Of a DNA stretch of 64,000 nucleotides, positions 46,975 to 58,953 are shown in pieces (position 1 is the first letter of the stretch; each line of letters begins with the position of its first letter). This stretch comes from Alitta virens (lineage: Eukaryota > Annelida > Polychaeta > Phyllodocida > Nereididae). The DNA is taken from positions 61,667,829 to 61,731,828 of the forward strand of contig OW028573.1 of the NCBI GenBank assembly GCA_932294295.1. The letters are read 5' to 3'. The translations under genes and the position numbers were made by a program. The notes under the pieces were generated by a model, which ran no database searches, was not told the origin of the DNA, and saw only the letters and a program-made list of their open reading frames with translations.

Positions 46975-49381
46975 ATTATTGTTGTAAACTAAAGTTATTT
47001 AATATCAGAGGTTGTTTCAACCTTTTTTCATAACAATGACAAGAGCAATTGATATTAATTTGGTTGTAAAAATGATTCCAAAAGCTTACACCACTATGAT
47101 GTATACATCTTTGACCAAAAGAAGAATGAAATAAAGGACAGTGCAGTTTATAATTTTGTCTGGAATTATAATTGTCATCATTATGGAAAATATCTAAGAA
47201 GTCGTCAAAAATACATGGTAGGTTACACTTGGTGAAGTTAAACATAAAAAGACCAACATTTAAAGTATATAATTTGTAGACATCTAGAATCTTACATTCT
47301 TGAAAATAGGTTATGAATGAGCCCTTCCATTAGTAGATTTAATAATACGTAATTATACTAAAACCTTGTTTGCAATTTAAGAATAGTTCAAGAAATTTTA
47401 CCTTTGTTTATCCCAGCGTATTTTTTTTTAATCAAGAATGATCCCTTCTATAAGTCTGACTTGATTAATGGCCTCATGACCAATGTTAATGCTTTATCAC
47501 TATCTGTTGATTTATATTTGGAGCAAAAAATTATACATTTGGTTTTTTTTAACATTTAGAGATTATTTATTAGATCGCATCCACCTCATCAAGGTGGCTT
47601 CCCTATAGCGACAATTTATGTCTTTGGGAAATGAATGATATTCTGCCTCGGACTCATAGATATTTCATCATTTGCATAATCAATTAAGTTATCAAGATTT
47701 TTACCAGTTAAAAAGAAATGAGTGTAATCAGCAACTATCAGTGGTGACAGAATATTGGATGCATTACCTAAATCATTAATATGAATAAAGAAATAAAGAG
47801 TCCCGAGATAGATCCCTGTGGAACTCCACTAGAAATGGAAAAGACTTCTGATTTAGTATCATTTAGTTTAACATATTGTTTTCTACAATTTAAATGACTT
47901 TGAAACCATTGATGAGTTACTCCCCTTATGCCGTATTTGTATAATTTAGTTTATGAAATTTGATGATTAATCGTATTAAAAGCTTTACTGAAATCAATAA
48001 AAAGATTTACTATTATCATTAGCATTAGTTATTTTATCTACTAAATATGTTAAAGCAAAGTCAGTGCTATATTTAGATCAAAACCAAATTAAAGTTAATA
48101 CCTAATTTTATGGTTATGAAAAAAATTTATTAAACGATTATACCTAATTTTTTGCATTATTTTTTGAAAAAACCGGCAATAAAGATATTAGTTTATTGTT
48201 GTTCACAATCATTGGAGCATCAGTTTTATAGATAGGCGCAACACGAGCCAACTTTAATTTATCAGGAAATATACCTTGAATTAACGATAAATTGAAAAAT
48301 GAGTCAAAGGTTTCGGGTAATATTTATAGTTGTTATTTAACAAATGTTTAAAAGAGTAGATGTAATATCATCCCATCCACCACAACTTATATATTTTTCA
48401 ATTCTTAGTAATGATTTTTATTCCTTTCATGTGTACAGATATTCTGAAAAGTCAATTTAAAATTGTTTTGTAATTTTTTATAGGAGTTCGAATATTATGC
48501 AATGTCCGATATTTTTTTGACTTAAAGTACAGTTGATTATTGTGCTTAATTTTTTAAGAGCATAAGTTAACCAAGGCTTTTTATTCATTACGTATTTTAA
48601 AGTCAAAATTTGATTTTATCAACAAAGATACACCTCCAATTTTCTATTTTGTCTAAATTTAGTGTTTTAAGTTTCACACAAACCAATAATAGAAAACTGG
48701 TGAATATGTATACATCAACAATTTCTGAAAATACTTCTTTTATTGAAATGAATCAGAGACAAACATTCATCATTTATACGTAGTTGTTCAGACTTCTTTT
48801 TTAAAGTCTGTTCACAATAATAATTACAAGCGACAATGTTATTAATGGAATGTTCATCATTATTGAAATAAACGTCAAGGTCTGCTTCATGGACACCTTC
48901 AAAATGTTCATTGAAGTCATTTAAGTCTGTGATTTCCATTGGATTGAAAGTTGTTTCTTGAAGGGCAGACATTATAGAATTATACATTGAAAGAGAACCT
49001 CTAATGGCATGGTTGAATTTATTGTCATCTTCAATGTGATAATAAGGAAATAAAGTACAGCACCATTATATGTATACAGAGCCAATAAATTCTAAAGATT
49101 CATTATCAACATTGGCATATAATGGTAGACATAGAAAATGATAAACACAAGAGCACACTGAACTTGGTTGTGACGAAGTAACCTGTTATTGCAGGTAGCA
49201 CTTGTTGTCGGGGCTGCCTATCTGCAGGCCCAAGCGGATGCACACGGTCAATGTTTTCTGGCCAAATTTCAGGTTGAATTTTCAGAGTTCCATTGAAGAA
49301 GTGAAGAGTTTTTTCAAGTAGGTTTTCAATTGGTTCTTCCTGATCACCAGACATTGTGATTGAAGGGGCTTTCCCATGCAT
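46975..49381 (-). pseudogene. LINE D: decayed non-LTR retrotransposon with ORF1 and ORF2 remnants
   Basis: On the minus strand, 49381-49106 encodes an ORF1-like fragment with PENIDRVHPLGPADRQPRQQ, resembling the RNA-binding region of L1-type ORF1 proteins. 48987-48715 ends in SLIHFNKRSIFRNC, the usual beginning of the apurinic-like endonuclease. Further on are RT motifs: LFIDFSKAFNTINHQIS (first catalytic Asp, about 47950-48000), YGIRGVTHQWFQSHLN, GVPQGSIS (about 47804-47827) and a mutated catalytic box, VADYTHFF for YADD. The 3' part includes 47245-46976, like the C-terminus of such proteins. Many stops and frameshifts; long dead. It abuts the Harbinger element on its 3' side. Confidence 0.75.
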
Positions 49382-49559
49382 AATGAATCAATGATTAGGC
49401 AACATCAATATATATATCAAATACCATTTTTATCCATATTTATATAATGATATAGGAAATTAAATTATGGCATCCGCACCTGTAATTGTAGTGGGTGTCA
49501 ATAACCGTGCCATGACTATTGGTCTATAAGAACACAGTTATGTTAAATGTATTACTTGC

Positions 49560-51295
49560 AATATTTGAATTCAGCCGCAAAATAAATATACAGATGGAAT
49601 TACACATAAAGAATTGTCTAGAATCACACCTGTTTATAAAGGTAAAGGTTGTAAAAATGATGCTGGTAATTATAGACCTATCAGTATCATTGGTCATATA
49701 CCTAAGATTATTGAAAGAGAGGTTTATACTCAGATAATTAGTTACCTAGATGATCATGAATTCATATCTCCAGACCAGTCTGCTTATATTAAGAAGCATA
49801 ACACTCAAACTTCTTTACACAGAGTTCTTAATGACTGGCTTACATGTATTGATGATGGTCTTCTTATTGGCACATGTGCCCTTGATATCAAAAAGTGTTT
49901 TGATACCATTAATCATAAAATATTGTTAGGTAAACTTAGTAAATATGGTTGTAATACAGATGTTGTTCAGTGGTTTGAATCTTACTTATTTAATAGAGGT
50001 CATAGGGTTTACTGTAACAACAATCTCTCTGATGTCAAACATGTTAATATCGGGGTCCCTCAAGGGTCTATTTTGGGCCCTATCCTATTTCTTCTATTTA
50101 TTAACGATATTAATGTTCATGTTAAGCAAGGTTGTTGCAATCTATACGCAGATGATATTTTAATTTACTGTACTGGTGAAAATGTTACTGAGCTCAAGAA
50201 TAATTTGCAGTTTTCACTAAATGGTGTTAAAGAATGGTAAGACAACAACCGACTCGTTGTCAATGCTTCTAAGTCTAATTCCATGCTTGTATGTACCAGA
50301 CAAAAACGTAACCGTTTGGATGATTGTGACCTTGATATCTGTGTCGGTGAGGATGCTGTACGAAAAGAGGATACTATTGATTATTTGGGTTTGAAAATTG
50401 ATCAAAACCTACTTTGGCATGATTATGTTAACAAATTGTGTAAAGACCTCAATACTAAATTATACATGTTATCAAGAATTAAGTGTTATGTACCTTATAA
50501 ATCCCTTATTCAAGTTTACCAAGCCTCTATTCAAACCAAGATTGATTATGCCAGGGGCAACTTAATATAGTTTCTATGGACTCTGTTGCAGCCCTTCTTG
50601 GTACCTGATTATTTATATGTAATTGTATGTTCTATTTATACATGTGTATTTGTATGTTTTTTTGTACCAAGAAAAAATAAAAAACTTCAAACTTCAAACT
50701 TCACTGTGTGGGGCTATACCAGTAAATGTAACATTGATAAAATTCAACATATGCAGAATAGAGCAGCTAGAATCATATGTAACAATTATGATTTTATTAA
50801 TACCAGAGGGATAACACTAGTCAGGCGATTGAATTTTTTAAATGTTTCACAGAGACGTGATTACTTTATGTCGGTCTTAGTTTTTAAATCTATTCATGGG
50901 CTGGCTCCCCATTATTTATGTGATGACATCACTATGCAAAAGGAAGTCTCCAGTTGCAATACGAGAAATTTTAATGAAAATGATGTACATATACCATATA
51001 CTAATTCTGTTTTTAGCAGCAATGCTTTTACTGTTAGAGGTCCCATTATATGGAACGATCTTCCCAGTGATGTCAAATGTTGTGATAACATTAATGTTTT
51101 TAAAGCCAAATGTAAAGCCTATTTTATCAATGTTTTGTACTAATCAACTGCATACCAGTCCTTTCAATTACTTTATTTTTATTATTCTATTTTTAACTCT
51201 TTAAATGTCAATATCAGGGCCGTATTGAAAAACAGTTTTTATACTGAATATGTTACCCTGTATAAATATATTTTATAAATAAATAAATAAATAAA
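49560..51295 (+). pseudogene. LINE A: 5'-truncated reverse transcriptase, one interruption
   Basis: Non-LTR reverse transcriptase, same family as LINE B. Motifs in order: RITPVYKGKGCKNDAGNYRP, CALDIKKCFDTINHKILL (first Asp), GVPQGSILGPILF, NLYADDILIY (YADD at 50145-50156), VNASKSNSML, YLGLKID and the C-terminal HMQNRAARIICNNYD and WNDLPSDVK. The same frame runs from about 49600 to 51143 apart from one TAA (50238-50240) and a 147-bp insert with a TAG. The 3' tail ends in an (AAAT)n run at about 51275-51295. The endonuclease and ORF1 are missing. It looks younger than LINE D because the frame is nearly intact. Confidence 0.85.
50553..50699 (+). mobile_element. 147-bp insert in LINE A with heptamer tail
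   Basis: The LINE frame reads DYA up to 50552 and resumes FTVWGY at 50700. The intervening 147 bases (exactly 49 codons) are foreign. They contain AATAAA at 50676-50681 and end in about three ACTTCAA units, like the 3' end of a truncated retroelement. No target duplication is visible. Confidence 0.6.
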
Positions 51296-51776
51296 GAGAA
51301 TGATGAAAATTTGCTTCCACATTTCCTAGCCATTCAACCTAGAAAGCACTAATCCATGGCAGGGTATATGATAAGTAAATTTGTTGTCATAATCAAAGAA
51401 AAAAGGTTGCATTGGCATATTCACAAAACATGTATTGATCACTGTCTGAAAACAAAGTATGCTTTTGACCAGCATAAACAAGTCTGATTGAATTAAAGCC
51501 CTTTCAAAACAATATTTTGCTGGATATGAATGCTTCAAAGTATACATCAAAGGGATAATTGACATATTGCCATTTATCAGAGTTTGATATGGCTGAACTT
51601 GGTCAAAACAACTGTACAGCCATCAGTTCAAAGAGGCAACATCAGAACTAGGGGTTCAAGTGGCGAGATGACCAATGTCACTGCTTTGCTAAGGTTATTC
51701 ATATCTTGACACAAGAGAGTCTTTTCACTGAGCAGCCCTGGATTCGGTGTCACAAGTTAGACAAGTTGGTATGTTC

Positions 51777-52996
51777 TAAAAGTGGATTTTCACGGAAGGT
51801 TCTCTGTATTTCCACCAGGTGGCTAAAACAGAATTTGCAATTCTATTGGCTGAAAATGTTCCCGCCCTTGACTGTGATTGACAAAGTGCATCCTAGCAGC
51901 CGTATTTTTAATGCTTAATGTATATTGACACTTTATATGATCATTTAGTTGATGTTTGTTATTTTCCTGAGAAAGTTATATATATGGAATGAAGCCGTCA
52001 TGGTCCAATAACCACATGACTGGATCAGGGTTGCCTGATTTGATTGGTGTATAATAGCTTGAACCACTGATCCGTCCCCTATCATTTAAATAGTGTATTC
52101 CAAATCTGTAAAAGTTAAGGAACAGTAGTTCCAGGTCTCATTTGCACCTGCATCATTGCAATCAGTAAAGCTGAATTGAAAACCGTCCGTTTGTATGGAC
52201 TGGAACTGAGCATCCATTAGCAACCTGCTTCTTTTTGCATAACAACGCATGTGGGTCACCTGTGCTATCACGAGCGAGACTGTCTCAGCAGTTCAGCCAT
52301 TACCGACACCGCAGCGTTTCTGTAGCTACTTCACTTTCGAGGTGGATCACACTCTGGTAACAGAAGCCATCCAAACCTTGGTGAAAGCAGCCTGTTCTGT
52401 GGTTATCTGTTCTGGTCATTGGAGTCATTTGTTCAACAAAACGAGTCATGGACTTTGATTATACATTTGGTATATGTAAACAGATCGGCTATTAGGTGGA
52501 TCACACTCTGGTAACAGAAGCCATCCAAACCTTGGTGAAAGCAGCCTGTTCTGTGGTTATCTGTTCTGGTCATTGGAGTCATTTGTTCAACAAAACGAGT
52601 CATGGACTTTGATTATACATTTGGTATATGTAAACAGATCGGCTATTAGTGCAGTATTGGTTGTTGTATATATTGGGGCAGTAAATACGCATTCAACAAA
52701 TATCCATTGTAGTGTGTTCTGTGCAGAGCAAAGAAAAAACATAACATTAAACGAGACAAAAGTCTTTCTTCTCCTCATTTTGCTTTTCAGACATAGAAGA
52801 TCATAACAATGGAATGATAAGATGTCAAATATACATTAAATGCACTAAAAATACTGCTACTAGGATGCACTTTGCGTCAGCCAATCACAGTCAAGGGCGG
52901 GAACATTTTCAGCCAATAGAATTGCAGTATTCTGTCGTGGCCACTTGGTGGAAATATCGAGAAATTTCAGTGAAATCCACTATTGCTTGCACTTTT
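51777..52996. mobile_element. 1.2-kb element with about 155-175-bp inverted-repeat ends
   Basis: The left arm 51777-51930 and the right arm 52822-52996 are reverse complements with modest divergence. Shared landmarks are GCAATTCTATTGGCTGAAAA, TGTTCCCGCCCTTGACTGTG, AAAGTGCATCCTAG and ATGTATATT. The interior has no convincing protein and contains a perfect tandem duplication (52341-52648). Probably a non-autonomous foldback-like DNA transposon. Confidence 0.7.
52341..52648 (+). repeat. Perfect 154-bp tandem duplication
   Basis: Units 52341-52494 and 52495-52648 read identically by eye, starting GGTGGATCACACTCTGG and ending CAGATCGGCTATTA. It is either a very recent event or an assembly artefact. 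Confidence 0.92.
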
Positions 52997-55900
52997 GGTT
53001 AAAGAATAAAATAAAAATTAATATTACATTGTAGAAACATCGCCTTGACGTTGGTCCGACGTCGAATCGACTGATGGCATGTTACCTGGGTGCGTTTTTA
53101 AAATCAAAGTGGTCTTTTAATTTGAGTGGTCATAATTGAGGGATTCAATTGTACTTTCAAAATTCATAATTTTGCCACAACGCATGTTAAACTATTAGAC
53201 TGAGTTAGCATGTTTGGATGTCACAGTAATACAAATTGTTTGGAAAGGCTCACAATGACTGCTGAGTCGAGACTACTCAGCTGATGTTTGTTGCAAGAGT
53301 GCTTGACTGGTTTTTCACAGTAGTCCTAGTTTACTTTAAAATTAAATCAGTTGAGTGCTGCTATTATTTGGAAAAATAGGCTGGCCTACGCTAGACATTG
53401 CACAGTTGATTTTCTGGATCATCACATCTTTTTTGACAAGAATACGCACACAAAAATTACGCCTATTAGTTGACTACTTATGCAGATTGCAACCTTCGAA
53501 TAGAAAGCAAATAGGGATATTCCAAGAACGTTTTAATCAAGCAATAAGAAGAGGGCAAAATGACTTATGGCACGGATTAATGAGCGTCACGTAATGAAGG
53601 CTTTTTACATCACTTCATTTTCATCCCTGAGTGGCTGCTGCATGCTTCTGGCTGTGCTGGATTTAAGGAGAGGATTTAAGATAAACACTTATTTACAGAG
53701 GGTAATGGAGCAAGCACTAAGACAGCGCCCAGCTAAGTTGTTCAAATTCACCAGGTCCCAACAGTTGGAAGAGAATAAATACAGCAAAGACAAGAGATTC
53801 AGGGCTGAGATGATTTAGCTAAGCAATTAAAGAGGAGAGGCAGACTAATGGGCTAAAAATAGACCAGACTGGGCTTTAAAGAGTGGAAGTGTAAACAATG
53901 AATTGTAAGTGATGGGACCCGCCAGAGGTTATAGATGACAATGCGGCAAAACACATGACAAACTCATGACACACAGTTGGGCATAAAAACTGAGCCAGCT
54001 GGGCAACCAGTGATAAGAAGTTGGCTGCTGGAAATTCACAACAGGGGCAAAAAGCTTCATCGCAATTGCAGTGGACGAGCCACATTCGAATAACTCAGAT
54101 CCTCTCGTTTCTGGTTATGATCAATGTTTTTGCACTGATTGCATGGTACCTCAATGGTTAATATGTGTATATGTGGCGGGGCAAGCTGAAAAAGAAAACC
54201 CCAAGTATCAATGAGATGATTGCTGTATAGTAGATTGCTCCCATATAAGAATGCTCAAGAAGTAGGTAACAGACTACAGCACCAAGAGTTCAGCACAGCA
54301 GCATTAATTGCAGTTTGAAAGAGCTCACTTCCAAGTATATTTCCAGCCTTTCTTTTGATTATATCATATTCCAGAGATTTGGAAATGGTGGATGTGTACA
54401 CTGATCAATAGGAAGGTTTAACGAGGCTAATAAGGAAATTGGGAAGTAGGATTGACACGGTTTCTTCCTTCCTAACTGGTCACCAGTATGGTGGAGCATC
54501 TTAGCCAGTCCATAAGACAGCATGTAAGACAAGTTTAATTATGGAGACATCCCATGTAATTATTACACAGGGGCACGTTTTCCTTATAGCTAAGCATGAG
54601 GAAGACAATGAGAGACTCAGCTGCCATAATTAGTGCTGGCTATTTTGACAATTGACTAAATATGGCCAGCATTAAGTAATAAAGGCAATAGATAACCTTG
54701 CCCTGAACCATAAAAGGGGAGGATTATTGTTCATAAGAAGTCTTAAGAAGAGCTGCAAAGATTACCGAATTGCCGGGTCATCAAAGAAAGCCAGTGGCCC
54801 ACTGAACCAACAATGGCCAAAAAGAATTATTGTAATTTCCAGCAAAACATGCAGATTACAAGGACAGCCATGATTAATTGCCTCATCGTTAGAGCTAATT
54901 ACAACAAACTCGTGGGTAAACGATCACAGTTTATTAGCTTCAGTTATGAAGTTCGTCAATGTAAGCCGGACTAAAAGACCTTACTGATTCATGTCTGGAA
55001 TAGTCCTGATAACCCTCCTTAATTGAAAATGGCCCATTTTATCACAATATACCCTGTTAATGGCCTCTCACATTTGTTCTGCTTTCTGCCGCTCCTATCT
55101 TTCGGATGTTATGTGTAAACTGTGTTTGGTTTAACAGAAATGGTCAGACAGATGGTGTCACCTATTTTTTCCAAAGTTGTAACTTACTTCTCCAAATCGG
55201 TGGCTGACCATTGACCAAAACGAATTAGAAACATAAAAGGATGGGAAGTTATTTTTTTGCTTTATATTTCCTGTCATTTGATATTTCAACAGGACCACAG
55301 ATGTGTTCAGCATCACCTGGCTGTGTGTCGTACTAAAGTTCATCATCACCACAATATCCTGACAGAGAAGTTATTGATGTGCGTAGTACGCCCTGTATTA
55401 CCAGTAAATAGATACGAAACAAACTGGTGGACGTCGTAGCAATAAATACCATCTTATGCTTCAAAACGAAACGCAGTTTGCAGAGGTAATTAGCTGGTGC
55501 ATAATTAAATTTGTTTAGTCAAACACAATCTGTACATTAAAAATGAACGTCAAATACCGTGGTAGTTGCGCCTCTTTTCAATAGGTAAATTTGAGGTTTT
55601 TAGAGAATGCCAAGCTCCAAAAAACAGACTGAGTGCAATGTGCCACTCACATGCACTAAGTCTGCGCCAGGCCATGCAGCAATAAGCTGCTGGGTATATA
55701 TTGCAAAATGCCATAGATAAATAGAAAGAGCCCATTCCCCGGAGGTGTAAATGGGATGTCAAAGTTGCGCAACTGTAGCCCTGAGAGGCTCAAATGATGA
55801 GCACAGTTTGTGAGGGCGAGAGGTTGCTTGAGCTCATTGTCAACTGATGCGGACACCAAGGGGAGAGAAGACAGGCGTTGGTTCACTCTGCCATCTGCCC

Positions 55901-57241
55901 ATCGATCTTGTCAACAGCTCAATGCTGTAACACCCTCACTGCTGCCCATCCAGCTTGTTTTCCAGTCTTACTGGTGTCACTCAAGGCTCCATTGTCACAC
56001 CAATGGCTTTATGTGCAAATATTTGGACCACTGAATAGAGTATCATAACATTTTTGACTGGATGAAATGTGACACTGGAAACATTTCGAATGCATTTGAA
56101 GGTATACTTAAATTTGAAGAAAGCATTGGTCTGTATTATTCAACGAAAGGCTGCTCAGTCACTGAATAGAATATATTAATATATTATTTACAATGTAAGT
56201 CTCACCTCAACATTGCCTTGGATAAAATGCTACATTTACATGTATCAGAGATGGGCTGTTACTTGCATTTGAAACTTACCATGCATGGATAAACAAAAAA
56301 TGATATTGGTCTGTATTTGTATGAAATGCAGTGTCCTTTGTTCTCTTTGTCAATGTCCCTCGAGGACTTATTCAAAGGTCAGTTTTTCACCACAAAGGCA
56401 CCAAAGGATGTCCTTGAAAAGATAAGAAGTTGAGTAATTTATTTGACAAGAAAGTTGGGCGGACGTTTATCAGCATACGGTGGCGAGACAATGAGGAACT
56501 CATTGGCATTCTCCCAAAATGAGAACGCTTCAAAGAAATTGATGAAACCCAATTACATTAATCCACGCTGGCAATCACATTGAAAATGAACCATGCACAA
56601 GCTGTGATTAACACAGTTATAGGGCTGCTGATTGTTTAATCAAAAGGAGGTCGGGTGTAGGTTTTTGCTTGGAGTGCTTGTTGCCTCTGTCACAAGAAGA
56701 GGATGCATTGCATCCATCAAGCTTTTTTCAGCATTTCCATCTTGACAGCTCAATCAAGTTGGTTCACAGAGTCAGAACATCTCTCACACTCACCGCAGAA
56801 ACAACAGCAATGATTCATGAGTGATTGCTTCTTCGGCTCTTCTACCCGCCTCTTCTTTCAATTAACCTTTTACAGGTGAGGAACAGGTGACATGGCAGCC
56901 CAATATTGTAATGATCCAGTGTCCACCAACTCCAAAGGTCAGCATGTGGGGCTAAAGGAAAATAAAGATAACAAGAAGTTGCTTTGAGGTAAACAATGAT
57001 CATATAGTCATGCTCCTTCTTATTTCAACCCAAAACAACACAATGAAAGGGAACCTTACCACTCACATTTGTAGGTTAGTCTCCTGCAAAGGGAAGTAAT
57101 TTGACCATGTTTGTCAGCTTTACGTGTAACTTATGAATGTAAAACGACAGTCGTGCTTACTCAATTTGGTTATTTTTACTATTTTGGTCACAGGTCTGTC
57201 TTCCTCTTGCTCTGACTGCCTCAGATGTCAACTGAGGCTCG
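52997..57241. other. Gene-free, high-complexity region
   Basis: No exon supported and few recognisable repeats, unlike most of the window. The sequence is compositionally balanced, with homeodomain-like cores such as AATTACATTAATCC (about 56550) and GATTGTTTAATC (about 56630). This is what conserved enhancer-bearing sequence often looks like, but only comparison with relatives can show it. Confidence 0.4.
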
Positions 57242-57304
57242 GATGTTACCAGATGTGTGTCAGACGGACAGTCAGATGGACAGTACAGTCAGATGAACAG
57301 GACA
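57242..57304 (+). repeat. 63-bp segment with exact inverted copy 5.8 kb away
   Basis: It reads from GATGTTACCAGATGTGTG to GATGAACAGGACA. The reverse complement occurs base for base at 63077-63139. It forms the left edge of the minisatellite. Confidence 0.92.
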
Positions 57305-57450
57305 GATGAACAGAACAGCTGGACAAGACAGATGGACAGGACATTCAGATGGACAGGACATTCAGATAGACAGGACATTCAGATGGACAGGACAGTCAGG
57401 TGGATAGGACATTCAGATGGATAGGACATTCAGATGGACAGTCAGATGAG
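57270..57450 (+). repeat. CAGATGGACAGGACATT minisatellite
   Basis: About ten imperfect units of 11-17 bp built on CAGATGGACAGGACATT, with variants GATGAACAGGA, GATAGACAGGA and GGTGGATAGGA. The period is irregular at the left and 17 bp at the right. Confidence 0.9.
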
Positions 57451-58953
57451 GTGGACCTCGTCAATTTGCTCTCATTAGGCCAGAGGGCCAGATAGTCGTG
57501 ACCCTTGTCTTGGTGTCATTGATCAGCAGCAATGATGGCTAGTCAAACGGCCTGGCCCTCTGAAGACGCCTGTTGTCAGTCACATGCACCACAAAGAGAG
57601 ATGGATAGGCGCCTGTCATGGCATTACAAGATAATCGCTGGCTGTCTCAATGTAACCGCCCAGCGATGACCTCGCTTCTCTCCCTATCCCTTCATTAGTA
57701 GCTGAATCTGTGTGTTGATGACCAGGGATGCGCCTCAACCGCCACTTGCAGCATCTTCAATATCAGCCCTCAAATAGACACCCAATCGCCCCTGTCAGTT
57801 TTCACCCTCAAAAGACTTTGCAAGGGGGGAAAAAAGAGCTTGCAGAGTCGTTTGGTTGAGGCAAAAAGAAAAAAAATCTAACAATGTTTTACGACAGAAA
57901 AACAGTTTCACGGCTGACAAAAAGAAGACTCATGTCCACGGATGCACAGCTTTTATGGTATGAAATGCACTTACAGGTAGTTTCTGAACGTTTTCACTTT
58001 GATCAGATTAATTGTAGTTTAGTTTACTAATGTATACCTAAAAGCTGTCAATATAAAATGCTCAATGCTCAAATTAATATTGGCAACCTCTTCCTCATTA
58101 TAGCACATGTTGTTGCTGTTGTGTTTTGCTATGTTTTGTTATTGTTTTGCTGTTGTCGATGTCTCAGTGTCACTGATCTAACGTTTAGCAGGCTTTTTAC
58201 ATCTATCTTAAAGTGGCAAATGTAAAAATGAGGTGGTGTGCACGCAACGTTACAAATTTACCACATTATTCTTTGGTGGTTTTTAATTGCAGAAGTCTTC
58301 CAGCCTCGATTTAGTTAAAAAAAAGAGTTTCATTCATCCATGGGTATATTCAAACTGAGACCCATTTTTTCCTGGCACTTGTATACACCAATCTGCAGGG
58401 CTTGTCCTTCATGTTTTCCAGAGGTTGACCCAGATTGCTGCAATCCAGTTTGATCATCACCTCCATTCTGTTAATGTATGAAGTGCATTGCTGGGAGGGA
58501 AAAAGCTAGGTGAGATGATTGCGGAAATTCATTCTCTATTGGAGGAGACGCGAGGAAATTGGAAAATACAGTGAGATGTCCACATGAAGCGGCCATAGGG
58601 CCCAGACTCTCATTCATCTTGCATGACAGCTTGTGTTATCCTCAGTGACCAGTGTCCACATTCAATATATGCACTGACCACTGGACCATGAGCACAATCT
58701 ATAAATGATGGGTTTCAAGGAATATATTGACACATTGTATATTACATGAACGTCTATTTGAGGAAGTTTTAAATTCTAGTCTGGGTTCTGTAATAGCCAT
58801 CTCCCAAAATTCCATGTTCCTCGTTGTGATGCTTACTAACAATCTAAACGAGAATCGACTGCTCTGTTGTCATATCCTTGCAATACACCATGAACCCTTA
58901 TGCTTATAGCTAATACAATAACCTGAAATTGTGATCAGGCCGTTTTCAAAGTT
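57451..58953. other. Gene-free, high-complexity region
   Basis: No gene supported. 57480-57740 is relatively GC-balanced and rich in transcription-factor-like cores (ATTGATCAGCAGCAATGATG). Nothing else is recognisable before the LINE B 3' end. Confidence 0.4.

Noticed and set aside
57270..57450. CRISPR-like array
   Set aside because: Units abut with no unique spacers; it is a eukaryotic minisatellite.
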